From contig JAKGHH010000006.1 in the NCBI GenBank assembly GCA_022828595.1, positions 12,276,633-12,340,632 of the forward strand: a stretch of 64,000 nt of DNA, given 5' to 3'. This DNA comes from Nelumbo lutea (lineage: Eukaryota; Streptophyta; Magnoliopsida; Proteales; Nelumbonaceae). Of this stretch, positions 1 to 9,739 are shown in pieces; the stretch's first letter is position 1, and the number at the start of each line of letters is the position of its first letter. Under the pieces are notes generated by a model, which was not told where the DNA came from, searched no databases, and saw only the letters and a program-made list of their open reading frames with translations. Both the position numbers and the translations under genes were made by a program.

Positions 1-1036
1 CTAAGGATGGTAGAAGAATAGAAAGAAGTAGGTGGGAGGAGGTGAGAAGGTGGCTGTTGAAACAAGAGGTGCTAATGAAACCTTACCCCCTGTTTCACAG
101 TCAAAGGGGGAGATTCAGGAGGAAGGATGGGCGAGATTATGGAGACTTCAACCATTTTTGGCTGATTATAACATAAACCGAAAACTAATATTGAATGAAG
201 ATATTGGACATTGGAGGCAACGGATTGTCCTTATAGTTGCAAGAGATATTCTAGATTGAGGAAAGATTTTGTATTGTGTTTTAAAGAAGTTTGAGGTCAA
301 GTCCCTTGCTTCAGTTAGACCGTTCTGCAATCAGAAAGCAATATTAGACATTGGAAACTTTGGAGGGCTTGGTGATGCTTGAAAGATGGCACACATCTTG
401 CAACCAACTTGACTTTCCTCATGAATTCTTTACTGTAATTCTTTTCGAACTTCCCTTCAATCTCTAGAATGAACAATCTGTTGGAAAAATTATGAAGTTG
501 TTGGGGAGAATCCTTGTTAGTTGTTATTTCAATGATCTTCATGCGGTAAGACTGATTGTGATGAGGTTAAAACCACGTGAAATACCCCGAGCTCTAGATA
601 TGCTCGTTGACAACTGGTGGTTGAAGGTCTGGCTGATTACAGAATGTAAAGCATCTCTGTGGGAGACTTTGATCGAAGGTTGAATATGAAAGCCCGTTGG
701 TGGAATGGGGATGCATGAAGAAAGAGAGGGGGAGATAAAAATATGGGAAGGGCAGGTGTTGGAGGAAAATGGGCCGCAAAACCTTTGTCAAGGCGGTCAA
801 GACTGGGGCCATGTCTGAACCTGGACCAGGCCCATAACAAAATAAGATTCAGCTCAACCCTTATAACTCTGAGCCAGCCATGTCTAGACCCATCAACCAG
901 AGCCGAGGTAGTAGGTTTACTAAGTTAATTTAATGTTAAAGGGGTGGAAGGAAGACAAGTCTCACACAAGGTCGTTGGGGAAAACCTCCAAAGCCTGAAC
1001 AGAAAAAATCCAAACCAAAACAAAAGTTCTTGGTAG

Positions 1037-1603
1037 GGTGTCCATAAGGGAAGTGTTGAGGATCTTCAAAGGCCTAGTAGAGAGACATTAGGTGGGGATA
1101 AGCAACAAATTCCTGAGGGTGAACAAGTAACACAGAGGCAGGATGTTCCCAAGTCCCAACAGAAATCTACTACAGAACCTTCCCTTCAGTCTTCTTCTAA
1201 TCATTCTTGTTCAGGTACAATGGTCATTTCGGTTTTGGATACTGACTTTAGCTCTATGCCTGTCATCTATCCTCCAGGTTTTCTACAACTGTCAGAGTTG
1301 CGAGCCCAGAATATTGCTGATCAAAGGGTGAATGGAGAGATTGAGGATAAGGAAGGAGATGGGCCAATTAAGGTGTTGGATGTGGTGGAGGAAGGCAGAA
1401 GAATTTGGGAAATGATAGAGGCTCTATTTGAGGTGTTAAAAAGAAAAGAATCTGAGGCAGAAGGCAGCATTAATATAATTGAGGAGGGTGGCACTAAAGT
1501 TGTGAGGGTAGAGGGGAATGGGAGAGAAAGAGAAGTAGATAGAGCAGGTACAATGGAGAAGGAAGATGGCAAGCATGAGGGTTTGGTGTTCTTTAAGGGC
1601 TGA
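1037..1603 (+). pseudogene. LINE-0 ORF1-like remnant
   Basis: An uninterrupted reading frame of about 188 codons, rich in Glu, Ser, Gln and Lys, without a recognisable fold. Its composition matches the low-complexity C-terminal part of plant LINE ORF1 proteins (the nucleic-acid-binding partner of ORF2), as also seen on the minus strand at 14709-15649. The last codons run out of frame into the RNase H remnant, marking a deletion junction near 1590. Upstream sequence (1-1036) is probably more ORF1 but carries many stops. No independent domain supports the assignment; it rests on its place in a LINE. Confidence 0.45.
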
Positions 1604-1925
1604 GGTGTTGACTGTCATGGAGGGAATGCAAAAGGCAAAGGACATGAATACAAGAAAGCTGATTATAGAAGGCGCTTCAAAGTTGGTAGTGGAGTGGCTG
1701 CAAAAAGGAAGGACAAGGACTTTGAGTTTTTAATAATGAAAAGAAAAGGTTTAAGTGGTTAACACAAACTATGGATGTGAAGTTTAATTGGGTAAAAGGA
1801 ACTGCAAATGGGTTTTCTAATGTATTAGCAAAGCAAGGGGTGGGAAGGAGTCATATGTTAATAGGTAATTTATACCATGGAGAGTTAAGAAAGTTTACCT
1901 CTTCTGCTCTTGTAATCGTTTTGTA
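1586..1925 (+). pseudogene. LINE-0 RNase H domain remnant
   Basis: Encodes the second half of an RVT_3-type RNase H domain: the Glu-containing helix (SLRAEVLTVMEGMQ), the KLIIEG strand and the FKWLTQTMDVKFNWVKGT core, ending near LAKQGVG. The Asp expected in the 'IEGDSK' motif is Ala here (IEGASK), and a stop follows the WLQKG stretch. In plant LINEs this domain lies at the C terminus of ORF2 and is thought to help remove RNA during target-primed reverse transcription. The first catalytic Asp (NFDGS motif) is lost at the deletion junction, so the copy is inactive. Confidence 0.85.
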
Positions 1926-2243
1926 TTAATTTAATGAAATTCAGTTATTGATAAAAAAAAAGTACGAGGATTTGGTGGAATTTGCTAGAAAATTTGGGTG
2001 TAGTGTCAAGGAGTCACTCGGTATGAAAACGTATTTAAGAATAAGGGTGAAGGAAAGGTGAGAAAAAGAATTGAGTTGAAAGGTTGAAGATGGGCATTTA
2101 AGGTAGAAAGGAGTTTAGTGGGAGAAGGGAAAGGACAGAGGAGAGACAGTAGGAAGGGGATTAATAGGAGGGGAGTGAAGAGAAAATAAGCATGGAGAGA
2201 GAAGAGGGTGATTGGAATTGAAGAGCTTGTGGGCAAATTCATA

Positions 2244-2740
2244 GTATCTATAAAATTTCGGCAAGTGGAGGGTGCTTTTGAATGGGTATTAAAAGATCTA
2301 TATGGTCTGAATTGATATAGGGAGAGGAACGAAATGTGAGAGGAATTAGGAGATATAAGAGGATTGTGGGAGGGACCTTGGTGTATTGACAGATTTTAAT
2401 GTGATCAGATTCACCGAAGAAACAAATAATAGGAGACAGGGTATCACCACAAGTATGAGAAGGTTCAATCAGTTTATAAATGTTTCTGAACAAAAAGAGT
2501 TGCCTCTTCTTCATAGTAATCACACCTAATCCAATCTCCAAGCTAGCCCAATTTTCTCCAAACAAATAGATTTCTTTTCTTGGTGGATTGGGAGGAGCAT
2601 TGGGCTGGTTAACTGTCTGGAATCAGACCATTGGCTATCTCCATCTGCAAGGAGGATTTGTTGGAAGAGGACCAGCTCCCTTTCGTTTTGAGAATATGTG
2701 GTTGTGTCATATAAAAAAAAAAGTGGTTGTGTCATCCGGA
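2244..2740 (+). pseudogene. LINE-A endonuclease (EEP) domain remnant
   Basis: Reads ELVGKFIVSIKF, then GAFEWVLKDLYGLN and LRGLWEGPWC-like motifs matching the apurinic-type endonuclease of the relative at 38398-39260. The GGDFN catalytic motif is damaged by a frameshift at 2390-2400. The SDHWLS motif survives near 2620. In LINEs this enzyme nicks target DNA to start reverse transcription. At least three stops and frameshifts make it dead. A 12-bp tail-only insertion interrupts it at 2711. Confidence 0.8.
2711..2722 (+). repeat. Tail-only insertion: A-run between 13-bp direct repeats
   Basis: The 13-mer GTGGTTGTGTCAT occurs at 2698-2710 and again, identically, at 2723-2735. Between the copies is only ATAAAAAAAAAA. 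The surrounding endonuclease reading frame has no such duplication in relatives (ENMWLTHP-like sequence). The layout is that of a LINE target-site duplication enclosing nothing but the terminal A-run. Confidence 0.75.
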
Positions 2741-2925
2741 ATTTATACAAAATATCAGAGAGTTGTGGGAAGAGGATGAGATTCCACAGGTAGTTGCAAG
2801 ACTTAAAATCCAGAATCAAGGATTGGAACATTTTGGAGTTCAGGAGAATTAAAGAGAGGAAGCGATCTTTGCTTAACCAAGGAGGAGAGGGATACCTTTG
2901 AGGAAGAAGATAAACAAGATGATCC

Positions 2926-3238
2926 TTGAGGAAGCAATTGAAAAATGTTCCTCATAAGGAGGAAATAAGTTGGAGACAGAAGTCAAGGCACAAGTGGATT
3001 AAGGAGGGTGATAGGAACACCAAATTCTTCCATGCAATGGTTATTGGAAGAAAGAGGAGGAACAATATCTCAAGATTGGTGGTTAATGGGGTCTCTGTGA
3101 CACATCAGCATGAGATAGCCAGGGCTTTTAGAGAACATTTTAGATCAATCTACAAAAGACCTTTGAAGGAAAGAATATCATTTGAGTGGTTTGATTGACC
3201 AAGAAATTAGGGAGGTTATTTTCTTAGTGGATAGATAC
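2926..3238 (+). pseudogene. LINE-A linker between endonuclease and RT
   Basis: Encodes WRQKSRHKWIKEGDRNTKFFH, the highly conserved segment between the endonuclease and reverse transcriptase of plant LINE ORF2, then a stretch ending REHFRSIYKRPL. The frame is broken at 3198 and the host sequence stops at the hAT insertion, which falls inside the codons for the RT motif 'DRYKAPGTDGF'. Comparable segments lie at 37981-38370 (minus) and 31860-31980. Confidence 0.85.
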
Positions 3239-3906
3239 CAGTGTTTTAAAAGGTGTAGGAGGCATACGCTTGGAGGCGAGGCGCTCCCAAAACGCCCTGA
3301 GGCATATGCCAGAGGTGCTGACACCTCTGAGGCATACGCCTCTTGTGCTTTTTTCATGACGCGTGCTGGCATATGCCTCATGCGCCTCATGCATATCTGA
3401 AATAAAAAGACAGAAAAAAAAAAGAAAAAAGAAAAAAAAAAGTAAAGGAAAGGAAAGGAAAAGAAAGGGAAGGGAAAGAAAAAGAAAGAGAAGAAAAAAA
3501 AAGAGAACAGGAAAGAAAAGGAAAGGGAAGGGAAAAAGAGATAAGGGGAAAGAAAGTGGTTTGCCCCTTGCCCCTTCAGTTGAGGGCCCCCCCTGCCCCC
3601 TTTTTGATGTAATCCAATTTGTTTTTTTGAATTAGAGGGGGTCTTGCTCCACTTCAACAAGACCCCCCCACCCTTTGGACTAATGTTATGCAGCTTTATT
3701 CTTCTTAATATAAAAGATTTTTATTAAAAATAAAGAAAAAATGAGTTCCCTCCTTCCTCTTCATCATCCACCTAAACCCCTCTTCTCTTAAGGTGGCTTA
3801 CACCTCCTTATGTTTGGGAGGCTTACGCCTCTTGCATTCTGAACTACGCCTCACGCCTCTAGATAGTGGAACGCCTTGCGTCACGCCTCCGCGTTTTAAA
3901 ACATTA
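3239..3906. mobile_element. hAT-type MITE, 668 bp, nested in LINE-A
   Basis: Exact 8-bp target duplication ATAGATAC at 3231-3238 and 3907-3914. The ends are imperfect inverted repeats (CAGTGTTTTAAAA and TTTTAAAACATTA). Removing the element restores the LINE codons for V-D-R-Y-K-A-P-G. Near both ends are many copies of palindrome-like GAGGC(A/G)TA(T/C)GCC(T/C) units, the kind of subterminal repeats bound by hAT transposases. Between them is a long purine tract (about 3407-3560). No transposase is encoded, so it is non-autonomous. Confidence 0.85.
3407..3560 (+). repeat. Polypurine (A/G) tract inside the hAT MITE
   Basis: About 150 bp almost purely A and G on the plus strand, with a stretch of about 65 bp (about 3444-3508) without a pyrimidine. 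It is built from GGAAA and AAAGA units. Simple repeats of this type arise by slippage; mirror-symmetric parts could form triplex DNA. It contains no gene. Confidence 0.8.
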
Positions 3907-4590
3907 ATAGATACAAAGCACCAGGAACTGATGGTTTCACAATGGCCTTCTACCAAGACTGTTGGGACATTTTCAAAGATGATCTATTGTGAGTGTTTGG
4001 GGAGTTATATGAAAGAGGAGTAATTAATCCAGACCTTAATTTGACTTCCATTGCTTTGGTGCCTATGAAAAGTGATGCAACACATCCTACTGAGCTTAGA
4101 CCCATTAGCTTGGTGAACAATCTCTATAAAATTATAGCTAAGATCCTATCTTTAAGGATTAGGGTTGTCCTCCCTTTCATTATCTCTTCAAATCAGGGTG
4201 TTTTTGTAAGGGGTAGGCATATCACTAACCAAATCCTAATTGCTAATGTGTGGAGGGTTTCAAAAAAGTGGGAAAGAAAGGCTTTGTTTGCCAATTAGGT
4301 TTGGAGAAAGGTTATGATATGGCGGATTTGTCCTTTCTATTAGAAGTTTTGAGGAGCTTTGGATTTGGGGAGAGATGGTATAAATGCATAAGAGGATGTG
4401 TTAAGACTTGGTGAATGGAACTGTGGTGGATTTCTTCCGGGCCTTAAAGATGGAGTAGGCAAGGAGATCCCCTATCTCCTTTTCCATTCAGTCTGATTGC
4501 TAAGGTCTTTGGAAGGTTGGTTGTGGTAGTATTCCGATTGCACACTTGCAATTTGCAGATAATACTTTGCTTTGTTTTGAAGGAAAGTTA
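3907..4590 (+). pseudogene. LINE-A reverse transcriptase, N-terminal and palm part
   Basis: Continues the RT after the MITE: KAPGTDGFTMAFYQDCW, then LIPMK-like and ELRPISLVNNLYKIIAKILS (the conserved 'RPISL' block), NQGVFVRGRHITNQILIAN, and finally LAICR/LQFADN-type sequence near 4545-4570. The active-site box would be FADN rather than FADD, and there are several frameshifts after 4298. Sequence stops being LINE-A at about 4590, where LINE-B-associated sequence begins; about 30-35 codons of RT are missing between here and 8925. Confidence 0.85.
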
Positions 4591-4798
4591 ACCAAATTTC
4601 ATTAAAGAAAGAAGTACATGAGAAGATGTACAAGATAGGGGAGACTCCCCAAGAGATTACAGAGGAAGCTTGTCCTATATTTTGCTTTTTTGTGGAGGAA
4701 ATAGAAACCAGGTTAGGAATTTCAAGTTGTTAGTACAGATTTTGAGCTAATTTCAATGTCACAAGGTTCTCCCAAGAAAACTCCAATAGAAAAAAAAA
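4585..4798 (-). other. Inverted LINE 3'-UTR-like segment at the LINE-B left border
   Basis: On the minus strand it reads like the 3' UTR of plant LINEs (ending ...ctttctttaatgaaattt), comparable with 9595-9650. It lies head-on to LINE-B and is bordered on the right by an A-run at 4789-4798. It carries no open frame. It could be a separate small retroinsertion or part of a complex integration; neither border shows a clear target duplication. Confidence 0.4.
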
Positions 4799-5140
4799 GT
4801 GACTAGAAGTATGAGGGAATTTTCCAAATTCATATACAGACACAACCTTTGTGATCTCCCCCTTCACAATGGCCAATTTACATGGTCAAACATGCAAGAA
4901 AATATGATAAGGTGCAGAATAGACAGATTTCTGGTTTCTCTAGATTGCCCAGAGCAGTTTCCAGATCTCATCCAAGAAATCAGACCCCATTGTACTTCAG
5001 ACCACTGGGCACTAGTCCTGCGAACAGACAAGGTTCTGAAAGTAAAATTCCCATTCAGGTTGGAAAAAATGTGGACCTTGCCCAAGGACTTTCATAAGAA
5101 AGTAACCTCCTTCTGGGAGGAATATAAAGTAGAGGGTTAG
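4799..5140 (+). pseudogene. LINE-B endonuclease, C-terminal part
   Basis: Open for 113 codons. Shows FSKFIYRHNLCDLPLHNGQF, TWSN, CRIDRFLVS and TSDHWAL. The last contains the Ser-Asp-His motif of the exonuclease-endonuclease-phosphatase fold, with its catalytic His. The N-terminal half with the GDFN motif is missing because of 5' truncation. The end VEG is followed by a stop, and the linker region is degraded. Confidence 0.85.
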
Positions 5141-5227
5141 GCTGGACAGATTTCAACAGAAGCTGAAACTCCTAAATAGAAATCTGAAAACCTGGGGGAA
5201 AGAAGAGTTCAAATCCTTTGTAGAGGA

Positions 5228-5430
5228 AAAAAGCTCTATCCTCTCAGAGATTGAGGATCTAGACCAAAAGGATCAGGTAGGTACTTTGGATGGAGAAGTC
5301 CTCTCAGAGATTTCAACAAAACCACTCTTCTCTGAAAGCTTTATCCTCTCAGAGATTGAGGAAAAAAGTAATAGCCTTGGCAAAGGTGTTGACAAAAAGG
5401 ATCAAGAGAAGTCCTAGGAGATTTGGTCTC
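5228..5430 (+). repeat. Degenerate duplication in the LINE-B linker
   Basis: The 12-mer CTCTCAGAGATT occurs three times (about 5238, 5300 and 5346), and flanking words such as 'gacaaaaaggatca' also recur. A unit of about 108 bp was duplicated and diverged. It interrupts the reading frame between the endonuclease and RT. Confidence 0.6.
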
Positions 5431-5508
5431 AGTGAAAGGTCAACAAATTGTGGACAGTATCCTAATAGCAAACGAAAGTCTTGAAGAGAGAAGGAAGAGT
5501 GGCAGGTC

Positions 5509-6577
5509 GATCTCCTTGTCAAACTAAACCTTGAAAAGGCATATGACAAAATTGATTAGGATTGCCTCTTTTTCAAGTCTTGAAACTTAGGGGTTTTGGA
5601 GTTAAATGGTTGCAGTGGATGAAAGATGAATTAGCTCAACCTGGTTTTCAATCCTCTTGAATGGAGAGTGCAAAGGTTATTTCAAGGCAAGCAGAGGTCT
5701 TTGACAAGGATGTCCTCTCTCCCCTTTTCTTTTTACTTTGGTGATGAATGTTTTCAGCCAGCTCGTAGGCAAGGCAAAAAATCTGAATTTAAAAGGGTTT
5801 GAAGTAGGAAGAGGTGCCCTCAACATTTCCCACCTCCAATTTGCAGACAATATTATTCTATTCCTGGAAGCTGATCTGGAGAACATAATTAATGTGAAAA
5901 GGGTGCTAAACTGCTTTGAACTAGTCACCAAGCTGAGGGTTAACTTCACAAAGAGTAGTATAGCAACAATCAGTTCAGTTGAAGAAGCTCTTGTGGAAAG
6001 GTTCGAGGAAATTCTGAACTGCTGTGTGGAAAACCTTCCCCTAACCTATTTAGGTTTGCCTCTGGGTGAGAACCCAAAAGGTCCAAGTTTTCAGGAGCCG
6101 GTGTTGGAAAAATGTGAAAAGAAGCTAGCTACTTGGAAACGATATTATCTGTCGAAAGGTCTAACACTCATTAAGACTCTGCCCACCTATTTCTTCTTAG
6201 TGTTCCAAATTCCTGGAAAAATCAGAACACAGATGGGGAATCTTCAAAGAGACTTCCTTTGGGATGGTGGAGGGGAGAAAAGAAGTCATCTAGTGAGTTG
6301 GGCTCAGACCTGTAAATCTAAAGAAGCGGGAGGGCTGGAAAATGGTGACCTGAATGAGAAGAATACTTCTTTACTTGGAAAATGGCTGTGGAGATTCCCT
6401 AAAGAAACAAACTCTCTTTGGGCAGTTGTCATCACCAGTACGTATGGGTTGGACACTAATGGTTGGGACTGCAACCTTCATTCAAACTGTGTAACTTCAT
6501 CAAGCCCTTGGAAAGGTATCATCTCGACCTCTAACAAATTATTTCCTTTCATAAGGTTTAAAGTGGGCAATGGTACT
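5509..6577 (+). pseudogene. LINE-B reverse transcriptase
   Basis: Begins VKLNLEKAYDKID, the RT motif with the first catalytic Asp. From 5738 an open frame carries ISHLQFADNIILFLEAD, where the usual FADD box is FADN. It continues with NLPLTYLGLPLGENPKGPSF, LATWKRYYLSKGLTLIKTL, LQRDFLWDG and LLGKWLWRF, the conserved blocks of the plant LINE RT thumb. The frame ends at 6580 with a stop created by the first bases of the inserted LTR; the codons for V-G-N-G-T resume as R-I-K-F-W at 7523. Confidence 0.9.
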
Positions 6578-6639
6578 TGATGAGGGCGGATTTGGCCCTC
6601 CAGTGACATTGTGACACCTACTACCTCGTGACAACTAGG

Positions 6640-6960
6640 TGCAGCCTCATGACAACCAGGCAGCTCGCCACTTACAGGCAGCTCGCCACTAGGCAGCCTG
6701 CCATCATGTAGCCTGGCAACTTAGAAAAACTCGCCACCTCACAGGCAGCTCGACACCTGGTCAGCCCGGCACCTCACAAGCAGCTCAGCACCTGGTCAGC
6801 CTGACACTTCACAGACAGCTCACCACCCAAACAGCTCAGCACTTACAGGCAGCTCGCCACCATGCAGCACTTACAGGTAGCTCGCCACCATGCAGCACTT
6901 CACAGGCAGCTCGCCATCATGCAGCCTGGCACCTTACAGGCAGCTCGCTTCTTAGTCAGA
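6640..6960 (+). repeat. Tandem-like repeats in the LTR promoter half (CAGGCAGCTCGCCAC)
   Basis: At least nine diverged copies of a 15-25 bp word built on ACAGGCAGCTCGCCAC, often followed by GCAGCCTGGCACCT. They lie upstream of the LTR TATA box, where U3 enhancer repeats are usually found. Regulatory function is inference from position. Confidence 0.75.
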
Positions 6961-7173
6961 CCGACCACCGCATGACAACCCCGAGGAGCTCACCACCGTA
7001 CCCCGCATTTTACGGGATTGACTTGCAACGGCTATATTAGCTCACCCACTCCCCGATTTAGGCGGAAATGGGCAACCTTACCGGTTGGTGGCTTTATCCC
7101 CACCTAACACGAAAGCAGGTCCCATCACAGCAGGAATCCAGGAACTGCTCCACCAAACTCATGAGGGCTCCAA

Positions 7174-7180
7174 TATATAA
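7174..7180 (+). promoter_or_regulatory. TATA box of the solo LTR
   Basis: TATATAA followed by AGACCTCACC, the strongest TATA match in the LTR, 340 bp before its right end. Position is typical of the U3/R border. It could start transcripts reading right through LINE-B; activity is unknown. Confidence 0.6.
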
Positions 7181-7522
7181 AGACCTCACCCCCCAGGGGC
7201 GAAAAAGAGGAAAATGAAGGGTGATCTCTGCTCTCTAGCTCTCTCATTCTCTAATATCATTTTCGGCTCACTATTAAGTGCTGACTTAGCTATCGAAGTG
7301 TCCCCGCTGGGTAAGCCACCCCGAGTTCTCTGATTCAGTTCTTGCAGGCAACCAGTTCCCGCCGTCTACAAAGATGAGTCGATCATCTCCTGCAGGGAGC
7401 AGCCGGGTTGCACTACACTAGGGAGCTCCACTTCAGCCCCTGAGTCATCGACCACTTGGGAGTAGACGAGATGACGAGGTACTTGGCCAAAAAAAAAATG
7501 ATACGTGACTGGGATCAGTACT

Positions 7523-8340
7523 AGAATAAAATTCTGGACTGATCCGTAGTGGGGCAACACTACTTTAGCAGTTTCCTACCCTAGACTTTTGAACCTTACC
7601 CTAAACAAAGAAGCAACCATCTCCCAATGCCTCCCTTCTTCCCCCAATGAGAGCAACATAAACTTGAGTTAGAAGACCCTTGGGGGATTCAGAGATCAAT
7701 GAGCTCACTGAACTCCTCCTCTCCCTCAGAGAAGTATACATATCCCCTAATTCCTAAGACTCCCGTGTATGGAAACCTCACCCTATAGGTGAGTTCTCCT
7801 CCATTTCTTTCTTCAAGGTTCTGGTTGCAGAGTAGCAGAATTATCACTTCCCTTTCAAGAAGGTCTAGTACAACTACATCCCCTCTAGAGTGTGTTTCTT
7901 TGTATGGGAGGCTTGCCTAAACAAGATAAACACTTGTGAGCTATTGCAAAAGAAGAATTTTGGCAGACTTTTCATCTCCCTTCATGTCTGCATCCTTTGC
8001 ATGAGAAAGGGAATCAACCAACCATCTTTTTCATTCACTGTCAGGAAACCAGGGACATCTAGAGCCATTTTCTACAGTTAGCTGGGTACATCTGGGTTGC
8101 TCCAAACCACCTCCAGGACTTGCTCCATTAATGGCAAGGCAAAGGACTGAGTAAAAGAGGTAAGGTATATTGGCAAATAACTTTACATGCTGTACTTTAG
8201 GGAGTTTGGGAAGAAAGGAATAACCGCTTCTTTGAGAACAAGGCTAAGACAAAGATTGATCTGATCTCTCACATTACCTATCTATGTAACCAGTGTGCTT
8301 CCAGCTCAGACAAGTTTAGAGGAGTCTCTATAAATGACCT
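7523..8340 (+). pseudogene. LINE-B RT tail and zinc-finger (zf-RVT) region
   Basis: Resumes ORF2 exactly after the solo LTR with RIKFWTDP, then a degenerate stretch. It continues as VWEACLNKINTCELLQKKNF and ILCMRK, the reverse-transcriptase zinc-binding region of plant LINEs (usual form C-x-LC...E...HLF-x-C). GVWEERNNRFFENKAKTKID follows near 8200. Frameshifts at about 8040 and 8200 inactivate it. Confidence 0.8.
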
Positions 8341-8429
8341 AAACAGGGATGCTGATTTTTTTCCTTTTCTCCTCCCCCTCCTCACGCCTCTTCCCCATCC
8401 AAGGGGCCCCTTAACAAGGAGGGAAGGAA

Positions 8430-8800
8430 CTTGGACTCTAATAAGTTTCGATGGAAGTGCTTCAGGTTACCCCGGTATTGCTGGTATTGGAGGAATACTA
8501 AGGGATGAAAATTGGAACACTCGCTGGGTGTACAGTGGGCCGATAGGTATAGCTGACTCTACAAAGGCAGAAGTGATGGCTGCACTTACAGGCATCCGAT
8601 TAATCAAAAGACTAGCATTCAGCATCTATCCATAGAGGGAGACTCATCAAACACCATAAAGTGGTTAGGAAGACAAGAGGCTGGGCCATGGAGACTCGGT
8701 CATTTTCTGACAGAGGCAAGGGGTCTACTGGCAGATAATTCCAAGGAATCTTAATGCTCTTGCAGATGGGTTAGCTTCTCTGTTAGAAGTGATGTACTGT
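8430..8800 (+). pseudogene. LINE-B RNase H domain remnant
   Basis: Contains ISFDGSASGYPGIAGIGGI (first catalytic Asp), GPIGIADSTKAEVMAALTGI (catalytic Glu) and, after a frameshift near 8630, GDSSNTIKWL-type sequence and NALADGLASL. The order is that of an RVT_3 RNase H at the end of ORF2. A 3' UTR with 'gttaacttttct' and an A-run follows. Confidence 0.85.
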
Positions 8801-8924
8801 GATAAGATCCCTTCTGTGTAATTTTCAGGGGTCTGATCCCTATTTGTTTGTCTTCTCTGTACACCCTCTTGTGTACTATCTTTTCTTAACGAATTCAGTT
8901 AACTTTTCTAAAAAAAAAAAAAAA

Positions 8925-9575
8925 GATTCCAGCCTTAAGGTGAATTTTGACAAAAGGTGTATTGTGGGTGTTAATATGGAAGAAGGGGAGATGCTAGAGT
9001 ATGCAAACATTTTGGGTTGTGAGGTGTTACATTGGCCACTGAGGTAATTAGGGATACTACTGAGAGATAATTCAAAAAAGAGTAACTTTTGAGATCCTGT
9101 AGTAGAAAGATTTGTCAAGAGACTTACATCTTGGAAGAAAAGCTATCTGTCTTTAGGGGGAGGATCACACTGTTAAGAGCTACATTGGCCAATTTGCTTG
9201 TGTATTTTATGTCTATTTTTAAGATACCAGTGAGTGAGTAGAAAACTGGAAAAAAATTTAATAGGGGAACTATGGGAACCAGAGGAGGAGAAGGACCATA
9301 GAGTTAGTTGGGAAATAGTGAGCAGAAGCAAGAAGATTGGTGGGTTAGGTCTACGCAATTAACAAAAGGGAATGTGGCTTTGCTAGGAAAGTGGCTTTGG
9401 AGGCTACCTGTGGATAAGGACAAGCTTTGGGCTAAGATAGTGATTGGCATCCATGGGCTTGCAACTGACAGTTGGGATGCTAGAAGGTTGATTGGAGCTA
9501 CTAGAGCCTCTCCTTAGAAGGCCATCCATGCTGTCCTCCCACCTTTCCAACCTTTTGTTAGGTATGACCTTTGTT
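8925..9575 (+). pseudogene. LINE-A RT C-terminal part (resumed)
   Basis: Reads SLKVNFDKRCIVGVNMEEGE and then HWPL, SYLSLGG, KEDHRVSWEIV-like and NVALLGKWLWRLPVDKDKLW, GIHGLATDSWDARR, ending VRYDL. These blocks match the RT thumb region of relatives at 10882-11949 (minus). The left edge follows LINE-B's A-run; the right edge is the target duplication of LINE-C (TTAGGTATGACCTTTGTT, 9558-9575). Confidence 0.85.
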
Positions 9576-9739
9576 TTTTTTTTTGTTTTTTTTGATAAAT
9601 AACTATCATTAAATTTCATTAGAAGCAAAGGATTACATCTGTTACAAGCATCTCAGTGTGAGGCACGAGGTGCAGCCTCACTTTTTAACAAAAATATATA
9701 GCAGATTTACAAATGGGCCTAGTACATCTGATCCCTAGT

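Larger units (their letters stand above)
1..1962 (+). mobile_element. LINE-0: internally deleted L1-type retrotransposon copy (5' end outside window)
   Basis: Plus-strand remains of a plant L1-type non-LTR retrotransposon. Decayed ORF1-like sequence runs to about 1590 and is followed directly by the last part of an RNase H domain, a short 3' UTR and an A-run at 1954-1962. The A-run is preceded by 'gttattgata', the terminal form also seen at other LINE 3' ends here. Endonuclease, reverse transcriptase and zinc-finger segments, several kb in relatives such as the element at 9576-16850, are absent. The RNase H stretch closely resembles that of LINE-A at 18043-18400, so both belong to one family. 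It lies within the large fourth intron of the DnaJ gene. Identification of the 3' half is firm; the first kilobase is assigned mainly by position and composition. Confidence 0.75.
6578..7517. mobile_element. Solo LTR, 940 bp, with 5-bp target duplication
   Basis: Starts TGATGAGGGC and ends ACTGGGATCA, so it has the TG...CA form with a TGAT/ATCA inverted end. It is flanked by GTACT at 6573-6577 and 7518-7522. No internal retrotransposon domain or second LTR is present, so it is a product of LTR-LTR recombination. On the plus strand, a TATA box (TATATAA, 7174-7180) and downstream GC-rich leader-like sequence suggest its transcription direction. Superfamily is probably Ty3/gypsy by general appearance only. 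Confidence 0.9.
4799..8924 (+). mobile_element. LINE-B: 5'-truncated LINE inserted in LINE-A, split by a solo LTR
   Basis: Plus-strand LINE of a family different from LINE-A. Domain order: C-terminal endonuclease (4799-5140), linker (5150-5500), RT (5509-6577), solo LTR insertion (6578-7517), RT tail and zinc finger (7523-8340), RNase H (8440-8800), 3' UTR, and an A-run at 8911-8924. It is 5' truncated inside the endonuclease. LINE-A coding ends just before it and resumes at 8925, showing nesting. No clear target duplication is visible and some LINE-A sequence was lost. Stops and frameshifts throughout; inactive. Confidence 0.85.

Noticed and set aside
3241..3400. Regular GAGGCATACGCC units as a CRISPR-like array
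   Set aside because: Spacing is irregular, units are palindromic and placed at both ends of a hAT MITE; the genome is a plant.
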